Source: Actinoplanes sp. M2I2 (GTDB lineage Bacteria > Actinomycetota > Actinomycetes > Mycobacteriales > Micromonosporaceae). Taken from it: a stretch of 64,000 nt of DNA. The stretch lies in assembly GCF_023544445.1 (NCBI RefSeq), contig NZ_JALPVJ010000008.1, positions 401,512 to 465,511 on the forward strand, written 5' to 3'. The position numbers and the translations under genes are program-made. Within the stretch, counting starts at the first letter, position 1; every line of letters starts with the position of its first letter. Below the pieces are notes generated by a model that ran no database searches, was not told the origin of the DNA, and was given only the letters and a program-made list of their open reading frames with translations. This document shows, in pieces, positions 51,097 through 60,345 of this stretch.

Positions 51097-51186
51097 TGTG
51101 ACACCGCCGGGCCACCGGCTGTCCCGCCAGGGACAGCCCTTCGGGTAGGTGAGGAGTGTTCCGCTTCCATCGACTTGGAGGACTTG

Positions 51187-52101
51187 ATGTTCAAGCACGT
51201 CGACTACCTGCAGTTCCAGGCCAAGCCGGAGAAGCCGGACGCCCTCTTCGCCGCCAAGCTCCAGGAGCTGGTGGGTGGCCAGTTCGGCGAGATGACCGTG
51301 ATGATGCAGTACCTCTGGCAGGGCTGGAACTGTCGCGTGCCCGGCAAGTACAAAGACATGATCATGGACATCGGGACCGAGGAGATCGGTCACGTCGAGA
51401 TGCTGACGACCATGCTCGCCCGGCTGCTCGAGGGCGCTCCCAGCGAGACCACCGAGAAGGCGGTCGCCGCCAACCCGGTGCTCGCCGCGGTGATCGGCGG
51501 CATGAACCCGCAGCACGCCATCGTCACGGGCGGCGGAGCGCTGCCCCGCGACGCGGCCGGCGTGCCGTGGAACACCGGTTACATCATCGCCAGCGGCAAC
51601 CTGCTGACCGACTTCCGGTCGAACGTGGCCGCCGAGGCGCAAAGCAGGCTGATGACCAGCCGCGTCTACAACATGACCGACGACCGCGGCGTCAAGGACA
51701 TGCTCCAGTTCAACCTGGCGCGTGACACCTACCACCAGCAGCAGTGGCTCCTCGGCATCGAGCAGCTGATCGCGGACGGCTTCACCGACTCCCCGATCGA
51801 GCAGTCCAACGCCGACGTGGAGAAGGACTTCGCCCGCCGCACCTTCTACAGCTTCGACCCGGAGAGCACCGCGGGCGAAGGCCGCTGGGCCCAGGGCGAG
51901 ACCCTGCTCGGCGACAAGATCGACTACGTCCCCGACGCCCAGCCCCTCACCGACGACAAGCCGCTGGGCCCCGCCCCCGACCCCAAGCTGTACGTCACCT
52001 ACGACGGCTCCATGGGCAAGGGCAAGCCCGGCACCGGCGCGGCCGCCCACGGCCAGGGCGTCGCCAACGTGGTCAACAAGATCAAGGGCGCCCTCGACTA
52101 A
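51187..52101 (+). CDS. Manganese catalase
   Basis: This 304-aa non-haem catalase degrades H2O2 at a dimanganese centre in a four-helix ferritin-like bundle. Ligand-bearing helices are visible: GGQFGEMTVMMQYLWQGWN (Glu), MDIGTEEIGHVEMLTTMLARLL (Glu, His), FRSNVAAEAQSRLMTSRVYNM (Glu), and FNLARDTYHQQQW (His). The C-terminal GKGKPGTGAAAHGQGV tail is usual for the family. GGAG lies upstream of the ATG. A terminator follows at 52127. Manganese supply may come from the nearby NRAMP transporter. Confidence 0.95.
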   Translation: MFKHVDYLQFQAKPEKPDALFAAKLQELVGGQFGEMTVMMQYLWQGWNCRVPGKYKDMIMDIGTEEIGHVEMLTTMLARLLEGAPSETTEKAVAANPVLAAVIGGMNPQHAIVTGGGALPRDAAGVPWNTGYIIASGNLLTDFRSNVAAEAQSRLMTSRVYNMTDDRGVKDMLQFNLARDTYHQQQWLLGIEQLIADGFTDSPIEQSNADVEKDFARRTFYSFDPESTAGEGRWAQGETLLGDKIDYVPDAQPLTDDKPLGPAPDPKLYVTYDGSMGKGKPGTGAAAHGQGVANVVNKIKGALD

Positions 52102-52126
52102 GTCCTGGATCAAAGAGCAGCCGTAC

Positions 52127-52151
52127 GGCCGGGCGGTCCCACCGCCCGGCC
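52127..52151. terminator. Bidirectional terminator between Mn catalase and the conflict operon
   Basis: GGCCGGGCGGT (52127-52137) and ACCGCCCGGCC (52141-52151) form an 11-bp perfect stem with a 3-base loop between convergent stops at 52101 and 52183. Confidence 0.78.
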
Positions 52152-52182
52152 CGGTTGTGTGCGCACTTCGGGGCCGCGGGTG

Positions 52183-53874
52183 TCACCGGACGGTCATGGC
52201 CAGGACGGTCGAGGCAATCGGCAGCGCGCCGAGGCCGACGGCGTACAGGCCCAGAATGGCTTTCCGGCCGGCGCGGTAAGACAGCGGAGGATCGCCGGCG
52301 TGGCCGGCCGGGACGCGTATACGTTCGGACGTGGCCGGTTGTCCGAGCGGTGATCTGCTGCGGTCCTCGTGCGCCAGCCACAGCAGGAGGTCGGCTCGGC
52401 GGTGGCCGTCGTCATCAGTGTCACGGTCCGAGGTGACATACCGGACCTTCTCGCGCGCGACCCGTTCCAGACGGTCCACCAACGGTCGCAGGTTCCGGTC
52501 GATCAACCACGCTCGGGCCTCGTCGCCGTCGGCCGGCCGGCCGACGATCGAGTCGTTCAACAGGTCGCCCTTGGTGATCACCACGGCGATCCGGTCAAGG
52601 GTGGATCGGTCCTTCAGAATCTTCAGCAGAACGGCCCGAAGGACGTCGACGGGATCGTCCCGCGACGGATCGGGACCGGTGGCAGTGGGTCGGCTGTCCC
52701 GGACAACCTCGTGCAACTCGGCCACCGCGCCGGGGTCCACGACAACCATCAGGCTGCGAACGTGCCGTAGGTAACCAAGGCGCGTCGTCCGGCTCTCGTC
52801 TCGGAACAGCTCGCCGGCCGCGTCGAAGATGGTCAGGATGCGTCCTCCCCGGCCGACCCGGGAAACGTCGGCCACGACGGCCGTGGGCATGTCTCGCTGG
52901 GTCGGCCGGGTATTGCCGGCCCGCAGTTCCTGGTGGCGACGCTCTTGCTCGTTGTGTTGTGCGGGGTCGGTGATGGTGACAGCGCCGTGAAACGACCCCG
53001 TCAGTTCGTGCAGGGCCAACGTGAGATACGTGGTCTTGCCGGCGCCCGTGCCCCCGATGATCGGGATCGGCTCGATCGGCACCCGTCCGGTGCGGGCCGG
53101 CAACTGCTGGTGACAGTGTGGGCAACGTGCGGTCAGCCGGTGCCGACCGAGCACCGTCGCGGTCGGCAGACGCCGGTTGCACAATCGGCAGACGTGCCAC
53201 AACACGCCGAATCGATTGGGTCGCAGGTCGGTGTGCACGTGGGGATCGGCCGCGTCCCGCGTTCCCGGGCACAGGTACTCGGCCTGATTGATCTTTCGCC
53301 AGCAGGAGCTGTGTGGGCAGGTCGTCCGGATCCGGCGACGCCACCCCAGGGCGGCGTCCACTCCTCGGAGCAGCCACCCGGCGGCCCAGCGCGATCCACT
53401 GAGCAGCAGCCAGATCACGGCGAGCAGGACCGCTACCACCGCGCTGGAGATGGCCAGAACCGCCACCGCCAGTCCCCAGCCCAGCCGATAAGCCAGACGT
53501 ACAGGAATCAAGAGCTGCTTGGTGCCCGGCCGGGCGAACCAGTGGGCGGCGTCGTTGGAGGCTCGTTCCAGCCGTGCGCGCGCCGTTTCCGCGCCTTGGC
53601 CCGACAACTGCTTGAAGTCCGGCCACAGCCGGTGCTGAAGATAGGGCGGATACGTGGTGCCTTCCTCGGAGGCACTGCCGGCAGGTGCGTTTCGCACCCC
53701 GTCCAGCAGGGCCCGGCCGCCCTGCACGCTGACCATCACGAGCGAGACGATCGTCACCAGTGGAAAGAGCAGAAACAGGAGGACTACCGCGGCCACCAGG
53801 ACGTAGAAGACGAACTTGTCCATGCCTTCACGGAAACGGGTGACGCCTGAGTCCTGATCACCCGTTTCGCTCAT
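52183..53874 (-). CDS. Membrane-anchored zinc-ribbon GTPase (DO-GTPase2-like, TRAFAC clade) of a conflict system
   Basis: This 563-aa protein has an N-terminal membrane segment (FVFYVLVAAVVLLFLLFPLVTIVSLVMV, about 21-48), a second hydrophobic pair (about 130-165), a Cys-rich zinc-ribbon part (CPHSSCWRK, CRLCNRR, CPHCHQQ), then a GTPase domain: P-loop IIGGTGAGKTTYLTLAL, G3 TIFDAAGELF, G4 VVITKGDLL. A last hydrophobic helix lies at the C-terminus. It matches the second GTPase of the predicted paired ('double GTPase', DO-GTPase) conflict systems. The ATG overlaps the GAP1 gene by ATGA. It is the last gene of the operon and likely acts at the membrane. Confidence 0.85.
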   Translation of the reverse strand: MSETGDQDSGVTRFREGMDKFVFYVLVAAVVLLFLLFPLVTIVSLVMVSVQGGRALLDGVRNAPAGSASEEGTTYPPYLQHRLWPDFKQLSGQGAETARARLERASNDAAHWFARPGTKQLLIPVRLAYRLGWGLAVAVLAISSAVVAVLLAVIWLLLSGSRWAAGWLLRGVDAALGWRRRIRTTCPHSSCWRKINQAEYLCPGTRDAADPHVHTDLRPNRFGVLWHVCRLCNRRLPTATVLGRHRLTARCPHCHQQLPARTGRVPIEPIPIIGGTGAGKTTYLTLALHELTGSFHGAVTITDPAQHNEQERRHQELRAGNTRPTQRDMPTAVVADVSRVGRGGRILTIFDAAGELFRDESRTTRLGYLRHVRSLMVVVDPGAVAELHEVVRDSRPTATGPDPSRDDPVDVLRAVLLKILKDRSTLDRIAVVITKGDLLNDSIVGRPADGDEARAWLIDRNLRPLVDRLERVAREKVRYVTSDRDTDDDGHRRADLLLWLAHEDRSRSPLGQPATSERIRVPAGHAGDPPLSYRAGRKAILGLYAVGLGALPIASTVLAMTVR

Positions 53875-56027
53875 GACGGCCTCCGGAACAAGTGGCGCCG
53901 AGGCTTGTTCACTTGGTCGATCCGATCGACGGCCTTCCGCATCGGGCCGTCCGGCGCCGAGGACGCGAAGGCGGCCAGCGGCGCCCGGAGGGAGGGACCG
54001 ACGGCTCGCACGCCTTTGGGTGACACCTGCAGCATCCAGGCGGCCACGGCGTCGAGGACGCGCCGCGCGGTCACGGGACCGGCGGCTCCGTACCACTGGC
54101 CGATCGCCCGGGCGCCTTCTCTCGCTTCGCGTTCGTCGGTGCCGTCCAGCGCGGCGAGACCGAGGACCAGAACCGCGTCGACCATGGCGCCCACCGGCCT
54201 GCCGGCGCCGGGGAACTCCTGCAACCGTCGCGCCAGCATGACCGGCGCCGTACCGCTCACGGCGTAGGTCGCCCAGGCGCGGCTGCACAGTTCGAGCACC
54301 TCCGGCGATGCCGGCGGTACGGGGCGCGGGTGCCCGGGCCGGCCGAAGATCTCCAGGCAGTTCTCGGGGGTCGGCGGCACCTCCCAGATGTGCTTGAGTG
54401 CCGAGACCACCGAGACGTGGGCGGAGACGAGTGCCAGCGCGCGACGCGAGCATTCGATCCGCCGCTTCGGCACCCGTCGCGCGATGTCGACGAGCACGAC
54501 CAACGCGATCCGCGGGGTTGCCGTCAGGTCACGGTCCTCGAGGCCCAGGCGAGCCTGCGGAGTCAGGACACGGTCCATCACCTCGGTCGGGGCTTCCTCC
54601 AGTCCACCCAGGACGCCCGCGAGGATCAGCTCCCGCGGATACTTCGGCATGGTGAGGACCTTCACGAGGTCGACCGTTCCGCGGCGTCCGCATCCGACCG
54701 CGGCCCGGCGGATGTCACTTTCCGGGCACACCCCGGTGAGCTGGTCGGCCAGCGTCACCAGGTCGGTCAGCTCATCCACCGATGTGATCGAGTTGAGGGC
54801 CGTGATCAGCATCCCGGCCGCGGCGTCCTTGGTCGCGGCCGACAGCGACCTGACTCGCGGCACCCGGGATTGCCGGGCCGGCACCCGGCAGACCGCCTCG
54901 ACACAGTGCAGGACCGCCGACTCGGCGAATCGCTGCTGTCCGGCCGCGGCGGCCGACTCGGCCACCGTGGCGTACGCCTCGAACGTCCAGCCGACGCCGA
55001 GTTCCCGATGCTGCCAGTCGTCGTCGGGGAAGTGGTGTGCCCCCACCCGCAGCGCCTCGGTTATCGCCTTCGTGCCCGCCAGCCGGAGCAGGTCGGCCGT
55101 GCTCTCCCCGGGTCGGCTCAACAGCCCCAGAATCGCCGCGTACTCATGGTGCTGTGGCATCGCGACCGTGGCCAGCGAGCCCGCCATGCTGACGAGTTCG
55201 CCCAAGGCTCTGAGCTCCTCCGACGCCCACAACTGAGCGATCGAACGGGCGAAAATGCTCGAGGCTGTCGCCGGCGCCTCGAGCGACTCCGCAAAGTACG
55301 CGGGGCCACCCCCGACCGCGGCCCACACCGCCGGCGTGGTCCCGACGACAAGGGTGCCGGCGATGGCCGGATCGCCGCTGTACGTCACGAACGACAAGCG
55401 CTGGGCCAGGTCGGCCGGCAGCGAGTAGGAGACGGCGGCGATCCATCTGACAACGTCGGGGGCCTCGTCGGTGACGATCACGATGCGTCCTCGATGTCCG
55501 CCCAGCAGGGGCAGCACCGCCTCGATCAGGGCAGCGAGGAAATGCTCGGCGCGGGGGCCGGCCTGGCGAAGCCAGGACATGACGCGCACCGGGTCGACTT
55601 CGGTTCCCGGCAGCGCGGGCTGAGCCGGCGGAAGGTTGTCGTCCGGCAGCCGCGCCGGCGGCGTCGCGGTCGACCACGCCGACTGCCAGAGCTCGATCGG
55701 CCGGAGCCCTTCGATCTCGTCCGGGGTGGTGAGGACGGCATGGCCGAGGAAGTTGCCGGGCCGGCCCATGAAGTCCTCGCCGTGCGGCCGGCATTCAGCG
55801 AAGACGAGGCCGAGTTCGGATGGCGCGTACGAGAAAGCCACGGGCAGCCGAGCCTCGTCCTCGGCGACCAGGTCGATCGGAGTGTCGGGCGGCGCTTTGT
55901 ACCTCAGCCACGGGAGCACGGCGTCGCGCATCGCGGTGCCGGCACCGGCCGAAACAGCGACGAACTGCCACCCCGAGCGAGCTTCGAGCCCGGCCGACGT
56001 GCTCATGTACCAGAACTCGTACGCCAT
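53871..56027 (-). CDS. GTPase-associated protein 1 (GAP1-N2/GAP1-M) of a conflict system
   Basis: This 718-aa protein lacks membrane segments. The N-terminus FWYMSTSAGLEARSGWQFVAVSAGAG and AFSYAPSELGLVFAECRPHGEDFMGRPGNFLGHAVL match the GAP1-N2 pattern. The middle GGHRGRIVIVTDEAPDVVRWIAAVSYSLPADLAQRLSFVTYSGDP matches GAP1-M. The last 450 residues are helical repeats. GAP1 is the scaffold-like component always found with paired GTPases in these predicted systems; its biochemical role is not established. It lies between the two GTPase genes, with a 1-bp overlap upstream and 4-bp overlap downstream. Confidence 0.85.
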   Translation of the reverse strand: MAYEFWYMSTSAGLEARSGWQFVAVSAGAGTAMRDAVLPWLRYKAPPDTPIDLVAEDEARLPVAFSYAPSELGLVFAECRPHGEDFMGRPGNFLGHAVLTTPDEIEGLRPIELWQSAWSTATPPARLPDDNLPPAQPALPGTEVDPVRVMSWLRQAGPRAEHFLAALIEAVLPLLGGHRGRIVIVTDEAPDVVRWIAAVSYSLPADLAQRLSFVTYSGDPAIAGTLVVGTTPAVWAAVGGGPAYFAESLEAPATASSIFARSIAQLWASEELRALGELVSMAGSLATVAMPQHHEYAAILGLLSRPGESTADLLRLAGTKAITEALRVGAHHFPDDDWQHRELGVGWTFEAYATVAESAAAAGQQRFAESAVLHCVEAVCRVPARQSRVPRVRSLSAATKDAAAGMLITALNSITSVDELTDLVTLADQLTGVCPESDIRRAAVGCGRRGTVDLVKVLTMPKYPRELILAGVLGGLEEAPTEVMDRVLTPQARLGLEDRDLTATPRIALVVLVDIARRVPKRRIECSRRALALVSAHVSVVSALKHIWEVPPTPENCLEIFGRPGHPRPVPPASPEVLELCSRAWATYAVSGTAPVMLARRLQEFPGAGRPVGAMVDAVLVLGLAALDGTDEREAREGARAIGQWYGAAGPVTARRVLDAVAAWMLQVSPKGVRAVGPSLRAPLAAFASSAPDGPMRKAVDRIDQVNKPRRHLFRRPS

Positions 56028-57055
56028 CAGACCAGTCCGATCTCGCCGATGAGCCAGACGAACGGGTCGGTGACCCGGTGGGGCCGCACGCCGAGACTGT
56101 CGACCTTGCCCTGGTCGATCGCCGCACCGAGCGATGAGACTCCGAAGTACCCGCTGCGCCGGTAGTGCAGCGACAGGAACTGTTCGAGGTCGGCATTCCA
56201 GCTGTGCAGGAGCGACCGAACTTGCTCGTCGACCGACTCGCGGTCGTCACTGTCCGGGCTACGTCGACGGTGCATCGCGGACTGCGTTGTCAGCCGTTCC
56301 GCGAGTGCGTCGATCTTGGTCAAGGTGACGGCTATCGGCGGTGACTTCCTCCCCGGTGCGCGGCGGGGGCGGGTCACGTACTCCAGAACCGTACGAGGGC
56401 CGGGAACCCGGTGGCGCGCTTGGGCCGGCAGCCGATCGGCCAGGTCCGCGCCGGAATCAAGATGCTCCGGGTCGACGAGCAGAATCAGGGCCGCGGCCTC
56501 TCTGAGGTAGCCACCGATGTACCTGGTGTGCTGCTCATCAGCCACGTCGTCGCCCGCTGTGTCGTAGAACAGCAGGAAGCCGAGTTTCTGGTGTCGCGAG
56601 TCCGTTCCCCGCTCCCACCGGAAGATCAGCGGGTCTCGGGGATCGGCCGGCGTCTCCACTTGCGTCCCCGGTAACGCGATGCCGTTCTCGAAAAGCCGGG
56701 TCTCCATCTCGAGATAGCGGCGTGCTGTGTCGTCGTCAGCGTCACTGAACCCCGCGTGCAGTTCCGGGGCGACGACCTTACTGATCAGCCGGATGAGGAC
56801 GGTGAGGTACGTGCTTTTCCCCGAGCCGGCACCTCCGACGATCGCCACGACATAGCTGCGGGACTCGCAGTAGTTGGTGGGCAGGCGGCGTCCGCAGAGG
56901 CAAACCCGCTCCTCGATCTCGTGGCGTTTCGGGCACACTGTCGGCTGTCGCAAGAATCGGCCCCGGATCGGCTGGCAGCCGTGATGTTCGGAACAGCGAT
57001 AGAGAATGTCGGTGGTCGCCCGTCGCCGGCGGCAGTACGGACAGAAGATTTTCAC
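56027..57055 (-). CDS. Zinc-ribbon GTPase of a conflict system
   Basis: This 342-aa soluble protein starts with two Cys-rich knuckles (FCPYCRRRR, CSEHHGC; then CPKRH, RVCLCGRRLP), followed by a GTPase domain: P-loop AIVGGAGSGKSTYLTVLI, G3 LLFYDTAGDDVAD, G4 VTLTKIDAL. A C-terminal helical region (SLHYRRSGYFGVSSLGAAID) follows. The layout parallels the membrane-anchored GTPase at 52183 without its membrane segments, so the two may work as a pair. It overlaps the caspase gene by 4 bp. Nucleotide preference is inferred from family. Confidence 0.83.
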   Translation of the reverse strand: MKIFCPYCRRRRATTDILYRCSEHHGCQPIRGRFLRQPTVCPKRHEIEERVCLCGRRLPTNYCESRSYVVAIVGGAGSGKSTYLTVLIRLISKVVAPELHAGFSDADDDTARRYLEMETRLFENGIALPGTQVETPADPRDPLIFRWERGTDSRHQKLGFLLFYDTAGDDVADEQHTRYIGGYLREAAALILLVDPEHLDSGADLADRLPAQARHRVPGPRTVLEYVTRPRRAPGRKSPPIAVTLTKIDALAERLTTQSAMHRRRSPDSDDRESVDEQVRSLLHSWNADLEQFLSLHYRRSGYFGVSSLGAAIDQGKVDSLGVRPHRVTDPFVWLIGEIGLV

Positions 57056-60000
57056 CGCCGCTCACCCCACTGACGCTGCCGGCCGATGGGCGGATCGATC
57101 AGTTCGACGTCCGACTCCGGGGCGAAACACCGCACCCATCTCACCGTGGCGGCCGGCGGTCCGACCGTCAGCCGATAGGGCGTCTCTCCGTCCAGGACGA
57201 CGTCCGAAAGTCGTTCCCGCACCAGCCCGTCATCCCCATGCAGCGGTTGGCGGTCGGTCGCGGTCACCACGAGCAGCCGGGGAATGCGCACCTTGGTCGG
57301 GCTCACCAGGCCGATGTCGATCCCGCCGTCCGGAGTCCGGTCCAGCGTGTACCGCACGAACGGGCGGGCGGCCACCTGGGCATCGGCGGCGGCTCCCCGT
57401 TTGCGCTCGCCGGCCCACACCCCGATCGGGAAAACACGCACCGTGGTGGCGGCGCCCGTCGCCGGTATCCAGACGCCACCCCGGTTCTCGTACGAGCCTC
57501 TGGTCACGGCTTGGCGGCCGTCAGTTCCGTCGGTCGCCGTCCAGCTGACCTCGGCCTCGAGCAGGCCGACCGGCCAGCTCCAGGACACCTGAATGTCGGT
57601 TCCCCGGCGTAGCACCGTGGGCGGCTCGCCGATCGAAGGGATCGGCGCGTAGGTCGTTCGTGCACCGTAGGTTCGCCAATCGCCGGAGACGGTGACCGCG
57701 TAGACCCAACCTGGTCGGTTCGGCATCATCATCTCGATGTGAGTGCCGCCGACCATGGTGCCGGCTTCTTCAAGGCCCTGACCCCGGAGAGTCGTACCGA
57801 AGGCGGGCGGCTCGGAGCGGGAGAAGGCGATCATCAACTCGCCGCGATCCGGATGATCGAACTTCACGCTGAGCCGACCGGGTGTCGCCGCGTATCCGAC
57901 GTCCAGCCGCCGCACCGCCTCCCCCGCACGCGTCGTGGAAACAGTCACCCGGCGCGGCGCCGACGTGCCTTCCTGGTAGCGGGCCAGCACGTCGTACTCG
58001 TACGTCGGGCCGGCCGAGACATCGGTGTCGGTGTAGCTGTAGCCGCGTACCTCCCACGGTTCGGCTCGGTCACCACAGCGGATCATGACTGCCTCCGCCC
58101 CCGGAGGAAGCTGCCAGGACAAGATGATGCGGTCGGCCTCGAATCTGCCGTTGAGCCCGGTGACCGGCGGGAGAACTCGAACGCTCTCGGCGGGACGTGG
58201 GGCAGACGACACACCGTTCCGTTCGGCGACGACCGCGTACCACACGGTTTGTCTCACGGGCGGCCGGTTGTCGATCGCGCTGAAGGCATCAGCGCCCGGT
58301 TCCGTCTCGACGGGACGGAAGTCGTCCTTGGCCGAGATCTTCCTGACCACCCGGTACGTCACGTCGTCCGACGGCGGCCCGGCCGGCGTCCAGCGAATCT
58401 CCACGCTGAGGTCTCGCACGGTCACCTCGACCTGCTCCGGCGCCGGCGGCGGGAACCGTCGCCACGCCTCCGCAACACCGGGCAGATCCGGCACCCACGT
58501 CTCGGCGTAGTGAAGCAATTGCCACGCAAGCTCGGGTTTCTCTTCCCGGCCGGCCTCCTCAAGCCACTCCTGGGCCTGCTCGACCCGTCGGGTCAGCCAG
58601 ACAGCGGCGCGTTCCAGCTCCTTGTCGCGACGGTCGGGCGGTAGATTCCGAACGTAGGTATAGGAGCCATAGCAGCGGCCGAGGTCAAGGTCGGACTGCA
58701 AGTGCTCCAGTGCCGGTCGTTGCTTCGGCGTGCTTTCGGCATCGATGGCATACGCCAGCCGTCGTACGTCTTCCTCGACCAGCCCCCACTTTCGGAGCGC
58801 CGCCATCAGGTCCGATCCGGCGCGACGCGTCTTCCGCCCGTGCTCGGCGATCTGCCAGAGGAACAGGTGCCGCAGATCGCCGGCCGTCAAAGGTTCCAGT
58901 GCGGACCAGACAGTCCTCAGCTCGCCCGGCCTTCGCCGAGCGGCCGCTGCCACCGCCGCCTCATCGAGCCGGATCTCAGGTCGATCAGCGACCTGCACGT
59001 CATCGCCCAGCACGCCGAGAATGTCAGCGAGCGCGTTGTCACCCGCCCAAAGCAGGTCAAGGACGTGCCGTGCGCCGGTGCTGACGATGACCTGCTGGAC
59101 CTGGGTCGCCCGCAGCAGCGGCGTCAGAACCGGCAGTGAAGCGGGCTCTTCCAGATAGATGCCCAGTTCGTCGACGAGGCGCTCGAGGTCCTCGGCAGTG
59201 AGGCCGGACTCCTGCCGGATCCGCTCGGCGTCGCTGCGCCGGCAGATCTGCCAGGAACCGGCGATCCCGGTGATCCTGTTCCGCGGGTCCCGGGAGGCGT
59301 CGCGACTGTCCTCGACGACATGCTGAATCTCGAAGAGCCGATCTTCAAGGGGATCGGCGAAGACGGCCTCGTACTTGGTCTTGTGCTCATTCTGGAGCCA
59401 CCGGAGCAGGGCAAGATACTCGTACTCGTTTCGCACCTGTAGTTCGCGCCAGAAGTTCACCGTCCAGTCGACCCGTTCACGGACGTGTTCCGGGTCGGTC
59501 GGGTTGTCGATCAGGTAGCGGCGACCGAGGTCCTCCAGAATGCGCCGGTCCTTGACCGCGAGATCCAAGTTCTCGCGGTATCGCACCTCATTGTCCTTGG
59601 CCGGGCCGAGCGGGCTCGTCGCGATGCGGAACCGGAGCCCCCGCACGTCGGCGAGCATTCGCGGAGTCTGGTCCTGCGCCAGATTCTGCATGGCCTTGTG
59701 CAGGTAGCGGTCCAGGTCGTCGACCGTGACGAAGCCGTCGCGGTCGACGTCGGCGGCGCCCCCTTCCAGCCCGGCAACGAGAGCGCCGGTGAACACCGAC
59801 CGGCCTTCATTCTCGTAGGCGGTCTCCCGGGAGGCCGCGGCAGCGATGATCACTTTGCCGCCGCCTCCGTCGGGCCGGCCGAGCACCTGGCCGACGTACT
59901 TCTCGACGGGCTCGAGCGGCCCCCCGAAGGCACGAGCGGCGTAACAACAGTCGAGGATCACCACAAGCCGGCGGGATCGGCATTCCCGGATCAGCCGGTG

Positions 60001-60339
60001 AAGGGTGTCGGCGTCGAGGCCGGTGTCCGGGCTGCCCGGGTCGGTGTCGGCTGCGGCCAGATAGAACATGCCGTCGCGGGCGACGAGCCCATGGGTCGCG
60101 ATGTGCACCAGCGCCACCTCGTGGTCCGTGACCTCGGAGAGGAAGGCACTCAGGCGACTGACCAGCGCGAACCGATCCGGGTTGACCAGCACGCTCTCGA
60201 CCGCGTACTCGCCGATGTCAGGGCGGCGCAGAACGTTCGCCAGTCGCTCCGCGTCGGCGAGCGGGGCGGTCAGCGTAGGGATCCCCGAATGTTCGAAGTC
60301 CTGAACGGCGACAACCAGAGCCCGCCCGTAGGCCGCCAC
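57052..60339 (-). CDS. Caspase-family (C14) protease with fibronectin-III-like tail; predicted suicide effector
   Basis: This 1095-aa protein has an N-terminal caspase domain (about 1-240): GRALVVAVQDFEHSGIPTLTAPLADAERLANVLRR, catalytic His83 in VHIATHG and Cys132 in VVILDCCYAAR. A Ca-loop-like DVDRDGFVTVDDL segment (about 197-209), frequent in bacterial caspases, follows. Residues about 245-630 are helical. The remainder (about 635-1095) contains several beta-sandwich repeats with the fibronectin-III look (EQVEVTVRDLSVEIRWTPAGPPSDDVTYRVVRKI, ADRIILSWQLPPGAEAVMIRC, GTDIQVSWSWPVGLLEAEVSW). Being with EACC1 and GAP1/GTPases, it is probably the toxic output, cutting host proteins when triggered. 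Both catalytic residues are present. Confidence 0.88.
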   Translation of the reverse strand: MAAYGRALVVAVQDFEHSGIPTLTAPLADAERLANVLRRPDIGEYAVESVLVNPDRFALVSRLSAFLSEVTDHEVALVHIATHGLVARDGMFYLAAADTDPGSPDTGLDADTLHRLIRECRSRRLVVILDCCYAARAFGGPLEPVEKYVGQVLGRPDGGGGKVIIAAAASRETAYENEGRSVFTGALVAGLEGGAADVDRDGFVTVDDLDRYLHKAMQNLAQDQTPRMLADVRGLRFRIATSPLGPAKDNEVRYRENLDLAVKDRRILEDLGRRYLIDNPTDPEHVRERVDWTVNFWRELQVRNEYEYLALLRWLQNEHKTKYEAVFADPLEDRLFEIQHVVEDSRDASRDPRNRITGIAGSWQICRRSDAERIRQESGLTAEDLERLVDELGIYLEEPASLPVLTPLLRATQVQQVIVSTGARHVLDLLWAGDNALADILGVLGDDVQVADRPEIRLDEAAVAAAARRRPGELRTVWSALEPLTAGDLRHLFLWQIAEHGRKTRRAGSDLMAALRKWGLVEEDVRRLAYAIDAESTPKQRPALEHLQSDLDLGRCYGSYTYVRNLPPDRRDKELERAAVWLTRRVEQAQEWLEEAGREEKPELAWQLLHYAETWVPDLPGVAEAWRRFPPPAPEQVEVTVRDLSVEIRWTPAGPPSDDVTYRVVRKISAKDDFRPVETEPGADAFSAIDNRPPVRQTVWYAVVAERNGVSSAPRPAESVRVLPPVTGLNGRFEADRIILSWQLPPGAEAVMIRCGDRAEPWEVRGYSYTDTDVSAGPTYEYDVLARYQEGTSAPRRVTVSTTRAGEAVRRLDVGYAATPGRLSVKFDHPDRGELMIAFSRSEPPAFGTTLRGQGLEEAGTMVGGTHIEMMMPNRPGWVYAVTVSGDWRTYGARTTYAPIPSIGEPPTVLRRGTDIQVSWSWPVGLLEAEVSWTATDGTDGRQAVTRGSYENRGGVWIPATGAATTVRVFPIGVWAGERKRGAAADAQVAARPFVRYTLDRTPDGGIDIGLVSPTKVRIPRLLVVTATDRQPLHGDDGLVRERLSDVVLDGETPYRLTVGPPAATVRWVRCFAPESDVELIDPPIGRQRQWGERR

Positions 60340-60345
60340 CCCGGC

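Noticed and set aside
53875..54453. Upstream extension of the membrane GTPase frame
   Set aside because: It overlaps the GAP1 gene out of frame; ATGA coupling at 53871-53874 marks the real start.
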